Of a DNA stretch of 64,000 nt, positions 1 to 10,596 are shown one piece after another (the stretch's first letter is position 1; every line of letters begins with the position of its first letter). Below the pieces are notes generated by a model. The model had not been told where the DNA came from and made no database searches. It saw only the letters and a program-made list of their open reading frames with translations. The DNA lies in contig NC_084720.1 of NCBI RefSeq assembly GCF_033807575.1, forward strand, positions 19,351,570 to 19,415,569. The letters run 5' to 3'. Both the position numbers and the translations under genes were made by a program. The stretch comes from Cydia pomonella. Taxonomy: Eukaryota > Arthropoda > Insecta > Lepidoptera > Tortricidae.

Positions 1-362
1 GGCAATTTTTGTTGAAAGGACAATCATTATGTTTATAAGGAAAAGTGCAACAATGTTTTGTATAATTATTTTTTTTCATATTATTATTGAAGGTCCTTCA
101 TAAAATGTCGTTGTTTTAATTAAGGTATAATAGGTACATCAAACGAGTCCTACAAAAAAATGTTTTAACCCTATAATATATGGCATAATAATAGGAAAGA
201 ATTACCACCCAATTTTTTCCTTATAAGCAATATTTTTTGCACTACACGGTGACAATGAGGCTTGTATTGAGGATTTCTTATAATCAGCCAGCCTAGCCAA
301 GGTAACAAACGCTATCGCTACGACAATGAAACAACTTTGTGTCACTCTGTCACTCTTCTATA
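1..362. other. AT-rich non-coding DNA with half of a MITE end
   Basis: No coding potential. At 291 the motif gcctagccaagg matches the terminal inverted repeat of the MITEs at 17941-18085 and 40429-40570, so a broken copy of that family probably lies at 291-360. Nothing else recognised. Confidence 0.4.
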
Positions 363-1015
363 TTAAGTAAGTAAGTAAGTAAATATTCTTTATTGCACCA
401 CAAAGAAGACAAATTTAAAAAAAAACAGATTTACAATGTAATGAAAGGTAGCAACAGGCGGTCTTATCGCTGTAAGCGATCTCTTCCAGACAACCTTAGG
501 GTAGCAGGATATAAAGAACAGTAAGTTTTTAGAACAGGTAGTGCACGAATGAATTAGAGGAATAGGAAAATTACACATACATCAAGCAGACAGTACATAC
601 AGTACATTTACAATTTAAATAAACATATAAATATAACAATACATACCTATATTAAAATAAATAAATATTAGATACATATCTAAATATACATACATACATA
701 GTATAACACAGCGGCACATTAAGAAAGAGACAAGTAATGATTTTTCAGTAGGGTTTTAAAGCTTTGAAGAGTTTTCGCACACCTAATATCTAAGGGCAGG
801 CTGTTCCACAGCCGAACAGCTCGAAAAGTGAAAGAGTCAGTATAATATTTTGTAGAGGATGGAGGGGGAACAAGTATATTAGTGCGACAGTGACAGTTAT
901 ATTTCGATTGCTACGGAGCGTAATCGATGTGCATGTTGGGTACACGGCCTTGTCGGTTAAAGGGTTCATATTTTTGGTTCTGGAAGATATATATTGCAAT
1001 TCCATGGGACACAAT
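363..1015 (-). mobile_element. LINE 3' fragment (C-terminal end of reverse transcriptase plus 3' UTR)
   Basis: Read on the - strand, about 735-845 encodes a peptide containing DSFTFRAVRLWNSLPLDIR, a typical C-terminal motif of jockey/CR1-type LINE proteins. It is followed by an AT-rich 3' UTR that ends with gcaataaagaat and a tacttactt microsatellite tail (+ strand taagtaagtaag at about 363-384). The frame is broken upstream by stops, so this is a 5'-truncated dead copy. The family assignment rests on the motif and the tail only. Confidence 0.7.
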
Positions 1016-1584
1016 GTACGATTTTATTCAATGTGGCCCTATGAAGTAATATCGGGAATTTTACTTTTCTTCGGCAACATGCCGAAAAAAATAGTTCTGA
1101 TGCGGTTAAGGGTCACACTTTAATCAAATTACAGTTTAGAACATACTAAACATACCTATAGGTACTTAGTACATGTTCGAGTGTGTATATTTGGCCGGTT
1201 GCAAAATCAGGCAGGTAAAAAATATTTTCTCGTTCCTGAATCGACGGAGCCTCGGGAATTTCAAAACTTCGTGACGACAAGGGCGGCCAAGGGTATCACC
1301 GTATTAGCAAGGGTCTAGATTTCTACACTACTTACCACTACTAGGTGTCTTTTAGTAAAAGAGACTTAGTTTATCATTTAGCATGTCACCAGTAATGATA
1401 TAATCAATATAATCATGTTCGCGTTATGTAAGTAGGTATCACATATTATACCATTTATCATTTGAACAAGGTCATGTTTAGTTTAATCAAAACACAATAC
1501 GATAAGGCATTATGTCGTGGAAATCTACCACTTATTTTGAGACAGATAACGAGCCAGGAAAGTATAGGGGAGTCTTATTTTTTT
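1016..1584. other. Non-coding, nothing recognised
   Basis: AT-rich sequence without a convincing exon, RNA gene or repeat structure. It is probably intron or upstream DNA of esterase 1, whose first exon I could not find here. Confidence 0.4.
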
Positions 1585-1800
1585 ATTAAATAGGAGGCAA
1601 ACGCGCAAATGAATCGCCTAATGGTAAACAATTGCAACACCAGAGGGTTTGCAAGTACGTTGCCGCTATTTAAGATGGGAGTCTTTTCTTGAAGGTCGTA
1701 TCGATCCGAAAATACCGCGGGCGACAGTTCATTCTACATTTTAGCTGAGCGAGGCAGGAACTTTCTGGAGAAACGCACCGTTGTAATTTACACATTGAGA
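1585..1800 (+). repeat. Dispersed lepidopteran repeat
   Basis: Phrases such as ggaggcaaacgcgcaaatga, acaccagagggtttgcaag and ctggagaaacgcaccgttg form a block I know as very common in moth and butterfly genomes. It is non-coding here. A related block lies reversed at about 61641-61745. Confidence 0.55.
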
Positions 1801-2056
1801 ACAACAGGCTGATTAGTGTTAATATATGTTTTTTTTTTTTCGTAAAATAAACTTTAGTTTTGATACAAGCTTTTATCGTCGACTGTACGGTAAATTATTT
1901 GAATTTGAAATTCTGATTTCCAAATAATATTCATTCTGACTTCCGAATCTACCCCTGGACACCCTGTATTGTATTGTATTTATTGTAAAGGTCTAGGTTT
2001 ATGAAAAAGGTCTTGTAGGCATTACATCATATAACTGTTATATTTCCCCCTTCCAG

Positions 2057-3324
2057 GCTCCGCTGCCCCCGCCAGCCTGGGACGGCGTGTTCGAAGCCGT
2101 GAACACCAACACGCGCTGCCCGCAGACCATCATGGGCGCCGTCATCATCGGCAACCCCGACTGCCTCAAGCTCAACGTCTACACCCCCACCAGGACCAGA
2201 GGAAAACTCCTCCCAGTCATGGTCTATATACATGGAGGATGCTTCTTTGAGGGAACTGGCTCCGCCTTTCTCTATGGAGCTGATTACTTCGTCGAACACG
2301 GAGTTGTGTTTGTTGGCATCAACTATAGATTAAACGTTGAAGGTTTCTTATGTTTAGGAACCGAGGATGCGCCGGGAAATGCTGGACTCAAAGACCAGGT
2401 GGCTGCGTTGAGATGGATCAAAGATAATATAGAAGCGTTCGGAGGAAATCCGGATAGCGTGACGCTGTTTGGAGAAAGCGCTGGCGCTGTTTCTTCGTCG
2501 TTTTTAGTGCTTTCACAAGCCGCTAGAGGACTCTTCCATAGAGTTATACTTCAGAGTGGGTCTACACTTGCACCCTGGGCTTTGCAGCATGATCCTATAA
2601 GGACAGCTAGCGCTCTAGTCAAAGAATTCGGATATAATACCAAAGATCCTTACGAAATATACGATATTTTAAGAAACAAAACCGTAAACGAACTAATAAA
2701 TGTTAAAGCTGTTGAAAATCAAAACTACGTTTCGTCTGACACGCTCTTCGTACCTTGCATTGAGAAAAATCTGCCAGGAGTCGAAGCTATAGTCACTGAA
2801 TACCCAACAAGTATAATCGAATCTGGAAACTACACCAAAGTGCCTATGATAATAGGCTTTAACGACAACGAAGGGATATACTTTGTAGCTAAAGATTACG
2901 GAAATAGTCTGAAATCAATTGATCCCAAAGAAAATTTACATCTAGATTTAGAGTTTCCTACAGAGTTGGATAGGAACAGCACAGTAGATATAATAAAAAA
3001 TCATTACTTTCCTCCAGAAAAAGACGAACTGATCCTTAACATGGTGGATTTGTACTCAGATTTGCACTTCAAGTTTCCATCAGTAATCGAGTCGGACTTA
3101 TACGCGAAGACGACAGATAAGCCGATATACTTCTATCTGTTCAAGTACGGAGGGTACAGGAACATGGCCAAGATCATCGTGGGGTACGGGGCGACGGGAG
3201 GGGCGTCTCATGCCGATGAGCTCTTCTACTTGTTCAAGCCTCATTCTATCCCGTTCCCGCATCAGCTAGAACGGCGCATGATTAAGCGCATGGTCACTCT
3301 TTGGACCAATTTCGCCAAATATGG
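2057..3324 (+). CDS. Carboxylesterase 1, large internal exon
   Basis: Type-B carboxylesterase (alpha/beta hydrolase) that cleaves carboxylic esters. The exon starts after the acceptor ccccttccag in phase 0 (Ala-Pro-Leu-Pro-Pro-Pro-Ala-Trp) and ends in phase 2 at gg|gtgagt. The oxyanion-hole motif YIHGG lies early. The nucleophile is in GESAG (Ser codon 2477-2479), the acid in NDNEGI (Glu 2870-2872) and the base in GGASHADEL (His 3209-3211), so the catalytic triad is complete. The length, about 422 codons, fits the usual central exon of lepidopteran esterases. The first exon (signal peptide to ...RFQ) is probably left of the window. The last exon follows at 13860 after a 10.5-kb intron carrying a BEL/Pao insertion. 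No frameshift or internal stop. Substrate is unknown; odorant, pheromone or xenobiotic esters are possible. Confidence 0.95.
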
Positions 3325-3367
3325 GTGAGTTACACTACCTATAGATTATTCTTTATAGATTTTTGAC

Positions 3368-3556
3368 GACCGGTCTGGCGTAGGCGGTAGTGACACTGCC
3401 TATGAAGCCAATGGTTCTAGGTTCGAATCCCGGTGAGGGCATTGATTTGTGCGATGAGCAAAAATATTGTCTGAATGCCCACAATAGAAACCTTCTTGAG
3501 CATACTGTGGGGCTTAGTAAATTTGTATAAGGGTGTCTTATAATATTTATTTATTT
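3368..3556 (+). mobile_element. tRNA-derived SINE
   Basis: Starts gaccggtctggcgtaggcgg. It has an A-box-like region (ggcggtagtgacactgcc) and a clear pol III B box, ggttcgaatcc, at 3420-3430. The tail (ggggcttagtaaatttgtataa) matches the copies at 32216-32484 and 12735-13045. It lies in intron 2 of esterase 1, in the sense direction. Confidence 0.8.
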
Positions 3557-3757
3557 TACAATTCAAATTAAAGCCGAAAGTGTCAGTAACCAATCGCTCT
3601 CCTCAATTTTTGGGGGTTGGGTGCCAAAGCGGGCTTCAGGCATCTTTAGGATGAAACCGTACAGACAATGCAACAATATTTCACAAAATAATTTGATAAG
3701 TCATCTTTAGGTTTCGTATTTTTTGCAGGGATTAAAATTAGGAAAAAAACTCAGGTA

Positions 3758-4170
3758 GGTATGTGACGCCATAGAGAAGTAAGAAGTAATAGAGTGCTGA
3801 CGCCATATATCAGTTTTGGTACCAAAATGCTTATTATATACGCAGTCGACATCTAGCATCGAGTAACGGAACTCTCAGTACTGCTACTCGACAATAGATA
3901 TCGCGGCAAACAAAAAGTCTATTGTCAACTCCTACATTTACTCTGGTTATAATATTAGCTGAAAATCGTTGAGCATTAGACTTTTTGTTTGCCGCGATAT
4001 CTATTGTCGAGTAGCAGTACTGAGAGTTCCGCTACTCGATGCTAGATGTCGACTACGAATATAATAATCATTTTGGTACCAAAACTGATGTATGGAGTGA
4101 GCACTCTATTGAAAATGAAAATGAAAAATGATTTATATATTCTTCTTATTTCTCTATTGTGACGCATACC
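3758..4170. mobile_element. Foldback MITE with about 130-bp arms
   Basis: An inverted repeat runs from ggtatgtgacgcc on the left to gacgcatacc on the right. The core arms (about 3790-3922 and 3986-4106) match almost base for base over about 130 bp, for example cagttttggtaccaaaatg against its complement. The right arm has an extra AT-rich block at about 4110-4140. About 65 bp of unique loop. No coding capacity. Lies in intron 2 of esterase 1. Confidence 0.85.
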
Positions 4171-4765
4171 TTTATTATTAATAACAAAAGAACACTTAAA
4201 TTCCACGTCAATTAACTAACCAATGTGTCAAGAACGCAATATCGTAAATATTACTGATTCTGTTTTTAGTTTTTTACTTAATTTGTTTCCTGTTAATTAA
4301 ATTAATAGTAAACCTACGTCATACCTACTCTTCAAAATTAGCTGGTTGACAACAATGCGATACAAAACTACCTACGAAAATGCCATCATGCTAGGCGAAT
4401 CAATTCCAGAAACTATGTCAATCGTATCTTCTCAACTATTTTCCTGAATAAACGACTAGATGCACCACACGCGTACCAAGTCGTTTAATACTTCGCTAGG
4501 TGGCGCTCATTTGTCCGCGAGGCACGTCTCTCATACAATTTCCATAAATTTATAGCTCGTGTAAAACAGAACAAAACAGCACATAAATTTGATCGTGTCG
4601 CGGTTGTGCCAGAAAGCGAGAACTAGAGAGTTCATTTTGTTTGCAAGAAATCTGAATTAAACACGAGTATATTTCATGACTTTTGCAGTAGATGCAAAGA
4701 CCAATGATGATCGATAAAATCATTTACTTAAAGCCTTAATTAGCTTAGCTTTTCTTTTTGATTTT
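4171..4765. other. Intron 2 of esterase 1, nothing recognised
   Basis: AT-rich intronic DNA up to the 5-bp target duplication (gcagc, 4766-4770) of the BEL/Pao element. No further feature seen. Confidence 0.5.
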
Positions 4766-4770
4766 GCAGC

Positions 4771-5982
4771 TGTTACGGACAGCATGGGCCCCTGCCGAGA
4801 CGAATGCTCGGACGGTACAGACCCGGGCCGGAAAGAATTACCTAACGCGTAAAACTAGATAAAATAGCTATAGGGTGCCTAGCTATAGGATAGAAATAAG
4901 TTGACACAAGCACACTTTGTATGATTGACTTATCGGTCGATTGACTAGAAACAGGATAAAATTGTAGTCGCTATGAAAATAGCGTTTTGTGTCAGCTTGT
5001 TACGTGACGTCATCACCGCGGGTGAGCGGCCGGTGCGATCGCTGCGGAAGCCGGAAGCGTACTGAGCGGCGCGGACCTCGGTGCGCGGTATTTATATGTT
5101 CGGGCCGAGGCGACCCAATTTCACCTGATTTCTCCCAAGTTAGGCTTTCCCCAGGGATCGTAATGACCTGTATAGATAGAAAATAGGGTTAGCTATCCGT
5201 AGACACAAGCATTGTAAGCATTGGGCCTAGAATTATCGAGATATTAAGACTTAAAGTTATTTTTGTATGGAGTTGAACTATCGATAGAGATAATTATTAT
5301 ATTTATGAATATTTTCAGCTGAAACTAGTATAATAGGGTAGATCTTCGTAAATGCTTTCTAAAAAGGTACGGTTCATCACTGAAAACCTCAGGGTTCCCG
5401 AGATAAACCCGAAAAGGTGGTTAAATACGGGGAAAGTTCTACGCCCAATGCGAGAAAGAGATAGCACAAGAAAGAGAAGTCCACGTAACGAGGCCGTTCT
5501 CGAATTATCTGGAGTTACTTTCGAGACCTCGTATTCGCCCTATATAAGCAGGCGAGATACGGCCTGCGGAGAGTGAGTTAGTACAGTCAGTTCAGTTCAG
5601 TTGAAGCGATCGGAAAACAAAAAGGAAAAGTGAGGAAAAAGTGAAAGTGCCCTAAAGTTGTGATCAGTATTAGTGGTAATAGTGGTTTTAGTGCTAGTTA
5701 CGTGGACCGCTTAGTTATTTTACCTTAGTAAGTACTAGAATAACGTTATAGTGAAAGTGCCTATAGTGTTAGTGTTTAGTGCTTAAGTTTGGTGCCTAAG
5801 GTCTAGACTAAGTGTGTGCTAGTGCTAAATAAATAGGAATCTAATTAAGTGGTGTTTGTTTGACGCTCCAACTACGTCCCACCGTGGGAGGAATTGGATT
5901 TCCGAACCAGCAGGCTCCGTAAATAAATATTAAACTGAGTTATCGCTGAGAGCTGACTCCAGGGTGTCCTCTGGCGGTTACA
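4771..5982 (+). repeat. 5' LTR of BEL/Pao element 1
   Basis: 1212 bp, TG...CA ends. It carries an extra 16-bp copy (gattgacttatcggtc before a second gattgac) that is absent from the 3' LTR. A TATA box at 5541 and an AATAAA-type signal at about 5828 suggest U3, R and U5 borders near 5575-5590 and 5850. Confidence 0.93.
5541..5547 (+). promoter_or_regulatory. TATA box of LTR promoter (element 1)
   Basis: tatataa in the context cgccctatataagcagg. Inr-like tcagt motifs lie about 45-55 bp downstream (5587-5598). The same box recurs in the 3' LTR at about 11351, where it could drive transcription into esterase 1 intron 2 and toward its last exon. Confidence 0.6.
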
Positions 5983-5986
5983 GTTT

Positions 5987-6003
5987 TGGTCCTTCGAACC
6001 GGA
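5987..6003 (+). other. Primer binding site, tRNA-Tyr-like
   Basis: tggtccttcgaaccgga begins 4 bases after the LTR. It is complementary to the 3' end of eukaryotic tRNA-Tyr (acceptor arm ...TCGAAGGA plus CCA) with about one mismatch. The tRNA identity is from recalled family knowledge. Confidence 0.65.
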
Positions 6004-6159
6004 TCCTGAAATTCAGTGGGACCTAGTAACTTTCAGTGAGTACAGTGAGTGTCTAATTAGATTCTTATTGGACTAATACTGAACAGTGGAAACTGTGTTG
6101 TGTGAATATTGTGTGTGACTGACGAACCGTGCAGTGAACTGTGTTGTGAAGTGTTAATA

Positions 6160-9100
6160 ATGTCGGGAAGTAACTCGAAAATGGGAGTTACAACAAGATC
6201 GCAGTCGGACCGCACCAGGAACGAGCGGGAACGTACGACCTCCACGGATACCACGGGTCGCGTATCAGAGGTCGCGGAGCGGGCAACGGACACGTCGGGA
6301 GGATCTAGCCAGCGCACCGGGAGGCCGTTAACGACGGCTACCGGAAGGGAGTCGACGGCTAGCCCTCCATCTAGGGGGGAACACCGCGAGGACGTCGAGG
6401 GCACCGGGTCAAAGGCCATCGACGAGGAAGCAGAGGCGGGTTCCAAATCTTCGCCGCCGGTACTAGGGAAGGCTAAGGCCGAGGTACCACTGACAAAGGC
6501 CGTGAAGATAACTGTCCACAAGGGGCCTCCGCGTTCACCGTCTGTGATCGAGCGGTTTAATCAACGGCGGATTGAGCGACGCCGCGCCGAGCGCGAACAA
6601 TTGAGCGCGCAGTCAAGGAGAATGTCGCCCATTTCCGAGGGGGAGAGTAGGGCGGCGGAGGAGAGGCAAGAACCTCCGCGCACCACACCCCTACCTCCAG
6701 CATCCTCGCCTAAGAAAAACGCACGGAATGAAGAGTCGTCGGTCAAATCTGCATCATCAAGGGGTTCACACATCAGCAGTCTATGTTCAAGCAAAATAAA
6801 AGAGCTTCAATATATAAAAGAAAAAAAGAAACTGGAATTGAAGCTCAGGGAGCTCGCTCTGGAACGCGAGATGCTTGACATAGAATATAAGCACCGTCTT
6901 AACGTCGTGGTTAACGAATATGGGTCACTTTCGGACACCTCCGTGGCATCATCACGCGGGAGTAGTCCCAAGCGACGAGTACGAGCCGAACCCGAGAGCC
7001 GAGTCAGCGAGTGGCTTAATGACATTGGAGAGATCGTCGAGACGCCGCATCGCCCCCACGACGACCCGCCTCGCGTTCGCGTAGAGACGCTACCCGTGCC
7101 GACACGGGCCGAGCGCGCCCGATCGCCGCCGCGCGGGCCGCGAGCTGAGTACCGATTGCCGCCGCGCCAGCCACGGATAGGGGATAGATCGCCGCCGCGC
7201 AGACCGCGCAATGAATATCGGGCGCCGTCACCGGTAGAGCCGCCGCGACGATCACAATACGAGTACCGTGCGCCGTCGCCCTTAGAGCCAGAGATGGGGC
7301 CGTCGGGACCACGCAACGAGTACATGGAGTCACGAACTGAACCACAAAGGGATTACTTGGCGTCAACGCCGTTCACTCCTCATACCAAACTAAGGTCGTC
7401 GGTAGAGCCGCCGCCGAGTGACGCGGCTACTGCATTTAATAGGCTCGCCGACCAATTAAGGGACGCCGTACGCACAACGCCGCCAAAACAATGCTACGAG
7501 CTGCCACCTTTCTCGGGCAACCCGAACGAGTGGTTATTATTTTATAATGCCTACAGCGAGTCAACTCGACGCTACAATTTTAGTGCATTCGAAAACATGG
7601 CAAGGCTTCGAAATTGTTTACGTGGGGATGCACGCCAATGCGTGCAACATCTATTATCAACGTCGACACAGCCAGATTTAATAATGAAATTGTTGAAAAA
7701 GAACTTTGGAAGGATTGACCTTTTAGTCGATAAAGCGCTAGAAGAGCTTAAACGTCTGCCGCCTGTGGGTCCTAGCGCCATAGATTTAAATAACTTTGCT
7801 ACAAAAGTCGTCAACATAGTAAGCACCTTGTGTGAACTGGATAGTAAAAATTACAGTAACAATCCTTTGTTGGTAAGAGAAATAACCGATCGTCTGAGTC
7901 CCCACTTACGAAGCAGATGGTGTGCATATGCCCGAGAAAATATAAAGAATGGTAAATGTGAGCTTATGCTCATGGCGGATTTTCTCATCGAGGAAAGCGA
8001 CGCCGAGTTAGAGTTCTCACACGCTCGGCTACCTACAAGCAATATGAAGAGGAGGGAAACGGCAGCGAAGGAAACTGCCCGCCCATCAACGACGAGCCAA
8101 CGAGTCCAGGGAAGTAGACGTCCACAGCAGGCGCAGTACCACGCCGAGCAGGCATATACGACGGGTAACGCCGAGGCGCGGCGTGTACCCTGCCTATGTT
8201 GCGGCGGTGGCCACAGAACCCCGGAGTGCAAGCGGATCTTGGCCATGGACATAGGAGCTAGATGGGACTGGGCCAGGAGTAACACAATATGCTTCAGATG
8301 CCTAAACAGCAAGCATAGAAAGACTAAGTGCCATGACAAACCTTGTGGAATCGACGGATGCACTTTTAGGCATCATAAGTTGCTGCACGAGGGAAAGGCG
8401 CAGGAAGTGACGCGTGAACGCCGGCCGCCACCAGTGTCCCGCGCGGCCGCGCCCTCTTCGCAGCCCACCGCCAGCCTAGGGTCCGGACATACGCCGGCGG
8501 TTATAGCACAAGAGCCGGACACTGTTACGAACACTACGGAGTATGTGAATAACACAACCACGGTGTTCCTCAAAATGGTTCCCGTCACCGTAGAGGGTCC
8601 TAAGGGGAAGGTGGACACCTACGCTATGTTGGACGACGGGTGCACTATAAGCCTGATTCAGACAGACGTAGCGGACACCGTAGGAGCTACGGGACCTGCC
8701 ACGCCGCTATGTCTCGCAGGCGTAAGCAATATGGAAGCGGAGCCTGAAATAAGCAGACAGGTGAAGGTGCGCGTACGCGGAAAGGGCTTGGAAACCGCAT
8801 ACGATCTCGTCTTCACGACGGTACGACGTATAGGCCTACGTACGCAACGGATGAGTAAGAAAATCATGGAGCTGGAGCACTTCAAAAATATACCAACTGC
8901 GTGCTATGAAGAGGCTATACCTAAACTGCTTATCGGCATCGACCAATGGCCTGTGCTACTACCACAGGAAGCAATCGTCAGGGGTCTGGACGAGCCAGCG
9001 GCAGTGCTAACTGGGCTTGGCTGGGTGATCTTCGGGGGAAAACCACGGCTGGTTATTCCCAAGGAGGGCGAGGAACACCTGATGCTGCACTGCCGCGAGA

Positions 9101-9219
9101 GGGATGAGAACCTAGACTCCATGCTACGAGATTATTTCAACATAGATTCGCTGGGAATAAAAAACGTTACAAAGGTGGATCCGCAAGGATACTGCAGGAG
9201 CCGCCAGATAGCAAGATAG
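6160..9219 (+). CDS. BEL/Pao element 1 gag-protease polyprotein
   Basis: Structural and protease part of the retrotransposon. I chose ATG 6160 (MSGSNSKMGV); the frame is open upstream but has no earlier ATG. Residues from about 320 to 400 are Pro/Arg-rich with recurring EYRAPSP-type units. A DUF1759-type Gag domain starts near residue 447 (LPPFSGNPNEW). Cys/His zinc knuckles start near residue 677 (CLCCGGGH, then CFRCLNSKH). The DUF1758-type aspartic protease is near residue 824 (MLDDGCTISLI). The frame ends soon after the protease, where a deletion shifts it out of frame with the RT. In intact relatives gag and pol form one long frame. Probably still able to make Gag particles. Confidence 0.9.
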   Translation: MSGSNSKMGVTTRSQSDRTRNERERTTSTDTTGRVSEVAERATDTSGGSSQRTGRPLTTATGRESTASPPSRGEHREDVEGTGSKAIDEEAEAGSKSSPPVLGKAKAEVPLTKAVKITVHKGPPRSPSVIERFNQRRIERRRAEREQLSAQSRRMSPISEGESRAAEERQEPPRTTPLPPASSPKKNARNEESSVKSASSRGSHISSLCSSKIKELQYIKEKKKLELKLRELALEREMLDIEYKHRLNVVVNEYGSLSDTSVASSRGSSPKRRVRAEPESRVSEWLNDIGEIVETPHRPHDDPPRVRVETLPVPTRAERARSPPRGPRAEYRLPPRQPRIGDRSPPRRPRNEYRAPSPVEPPRRSQYEYRAPSPLEPEMGPSGPRNEYMESRTEPQRDYLASTPFTPHTKLRSSVEPPPSDAATAFNRLADQLRDAVRTTPPKQCYELPPFSGNPNEWLLFYNAYSESTRRYNFSAFENMARLRNCLRGDARQCVQHLLSTSTQPDLIMKLLKKNFGRIDLLVDKALEELKRLPPVGPSAIDLNNFATKVVNIVSTLCELDSKNYSNNPLLVREITDRLSPHLRSRWCAYARENIKNGKCELMLMADFLIEESDAELEFSHARLPTSNMKRRETAAKETARPSTTSQRVQGSRRPQQAQYHAEQAYTTGNAEARRVPCLCCGGGHRTPECKRILAMDIGARWDWARSNTICFRCLNSKHRKTKCHDKPCGIDGCTFRHHKLLHEGKAQEVTRERRPPPVSRAAAPSSQPTASLGSGHTPAVIAQEPDTVTNTTEYVNNTTTVFLKMVPVTVEGPKGKVDTYAMLDDGCTISLIQTDVADTVGATGPATPLCLAGVSNMEAEPEISRQVKVRVRGKGLETAYDLVFTTVRRIGLRTQRMSKKIMELEHFKNIPTACYEEAIPKLLIGIDQWPVLLPQEAIVRGLDEPAAVLTGLGWVIFGGKPRLVIPKEGEEHLMLHCRERDENLDSMLRDYFNIDSLGIKNVTKVDPQGYCRSRQIAR

Positions 9220-10408
9220 CGTGGGTATTGCCGCATTTTGCGGTAACTAATCCGAACAAACCGGGCAAGATAAGGCTAGTCTTCGACGCTGCGTGTCGCG
9301 TTCAAGGGAAATGCCTAAACGATTTTCTTTTGGAAGGACCGGATCTATTACAGTCAATTATAGGGATTCTCTTTCGGTTCCGCGAAGGGCAATTTGCAGT
9401 TGTGGCGGATCTACAGGAAATGTTCCTCCAAGTAAAAATAAGGGCCGAGGATCAACCGTCACAAATGTTCATTTGGAGAGGGGACCGCCGGACAGGGAAT
9501 CCGCAATTTTACAAAATGACGAGCATGCTTTTTGGTGCAGCAAGCTCACCATTCCTGGCCCATAGCATCAGAAATAGAAACGCTATGGACAACGCTGATG
9601 AGTTCCCGGATGCTGTGGAAGACATCACACGTAATCATTACATGGACGATTACGTAGCCAGCTACCCGGATGAGAAGGAACTCTTACATCGTGCTACGCA
9701 AGTTGCGTCGTCTCACGCCAAGGGAGGGTTCCAGTTGCGAGGGTGGACTTCAAACAGTGTGAAGCTACTCCAGCAGATCCCGACGGAGTTACACGCAAGT
9801 ACACCGGCACAGCTCGGCAAAGGCAAGGAAAATAAGATCCTCGGGATGTACTGGAACCCTGAAACCGACCAGTTGGGTTTCAACACAACAATGATAAGGG
9901 TACCGGCCGAAGTGAAGGAAATGATACAGACGCCTACGAAGAGGCAAATGTTATCGGCCGTGATGTCAGTATATGACCCGCTGGGGCTGTTAAGCCACTA
10001 TACTATAACAGCAAAAGTTCAGCTGCAAAATCTGTGGGCCAAAAAGCTGGACTGGGACTCTCCACTGCCAGAAGAGGATAAGCGTGACTTTGAGGCCTGG
10101 CTGCGAGCTCTGGATAGCGTCGCGAAGCTCAGGATACCAAGATGCTATCTTTCAACGGGGGCAGTGGCGAGAAGGGAACTACATGTGTTCGTGGACGCCA
10201 GCACCAAAGCATACGCATGCGTGGCGTACTGGCGGGTAGCCTCAAATGGCGGGGAGGCCCAAGTGAGCCTAATCACGGCAAAAAGTAAGGTTGGGCCAAC
10301 GAGGCAACTCAGCATACCACGCATGGAACTTCAGTCGGCGCTCATCGGGTCAAGGCTACAGCAGACCATCCGAGAGGAGCATCGTCTGACACCAGATCAG
10401 GTCATCAA
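9192..10408 (+). pseudogene. BEL/Pao element 1 reverse transcriptase/RNase H, truncated
   Basis: In a different frame from gag. The coding match resumes just after the deletion (about 9192, around PPDSKIAW) and continues through RT motifs: VTNPNKPGKIRLVFDAA, the FAVVADLQEMF region, SMLFGAASSPF and the active site YMDDYV. The start of RNase H follows (LHVFVDASTKAYACVAYW). It breaks at about 10408 after VIKWT, where the rest of RNase H, the integrase zinc finger and the integrase core are gone. No ATG of its own. Not expected to give a working enzyme in this copy. Confidence 0.88.
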
Positions 10409-10594
10409 GTGGACGGAAACCTGCCGCGCAATGTGTGGCCACGCGGCATCGTCACCCAGGTGTACCCAGGACCGGATGGTGGAATACGATCGGCTGACGT
10501 TCAAACCCGAGGAGGCGTGTTCCGGAGGCCCGTCACAAAGTTGGCTGTCCTACCGTTGCAACAGGAGCAGTCGCAGGAGCGTCAGCGGGGGCAG
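10409..10594 (+). pseudogene. BEL/Pao element 1 integrase C-terminal (DUF5641) remnant
   Basis: After the deletion junction the +2 frame reads NLPRNVWPRGIVTQVYPG and later RPVTKLAVLPL, the typical end of BEL/Pao integrase (DUF5641). The frame differs from the RT piece before it, so the deletion was not in phase. The catalytic D,D,E residues of integrase are absent. Confidence 0.85.
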
Positions 10595-10596
10595 AC
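10580..10596 (+). other. Polypurine tract of element 1
   Basis: Purine-rich cgtcagcgggggcagac directly precedes the 3' LTR. The core gggggca is shared with element 2 (51632-51638), as expected of a plus-strand primer. Confidence 0.6.

Noticed and set aside
1..2056. First exon of esterase 1
   Set aside because: I searched for a signal peptide followed by the ...GIPYA...RFQ|gt pattern and did not find it. It is probably outside the window.
3368..3440. True tRNA gene at the SINE head
   Set aside because: A and B boxes are present but the cloverleaf does not close, and the sequence continues into a SINE body seen elsewhere.
4989..5576. Open frames of 65 and 74 codons in the 5' LTR, repeated at 10799-11386 in the 3' LTR
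   Set aside because: They recur only because the LTRs are duplicates. They cover the promoter and R region and have no known domain.
6807..7366. Minus-strand frames of 116 and 172 codons opposite gag
   Set aside because: Shadows of the Pro/Arg-rich gag coding region.
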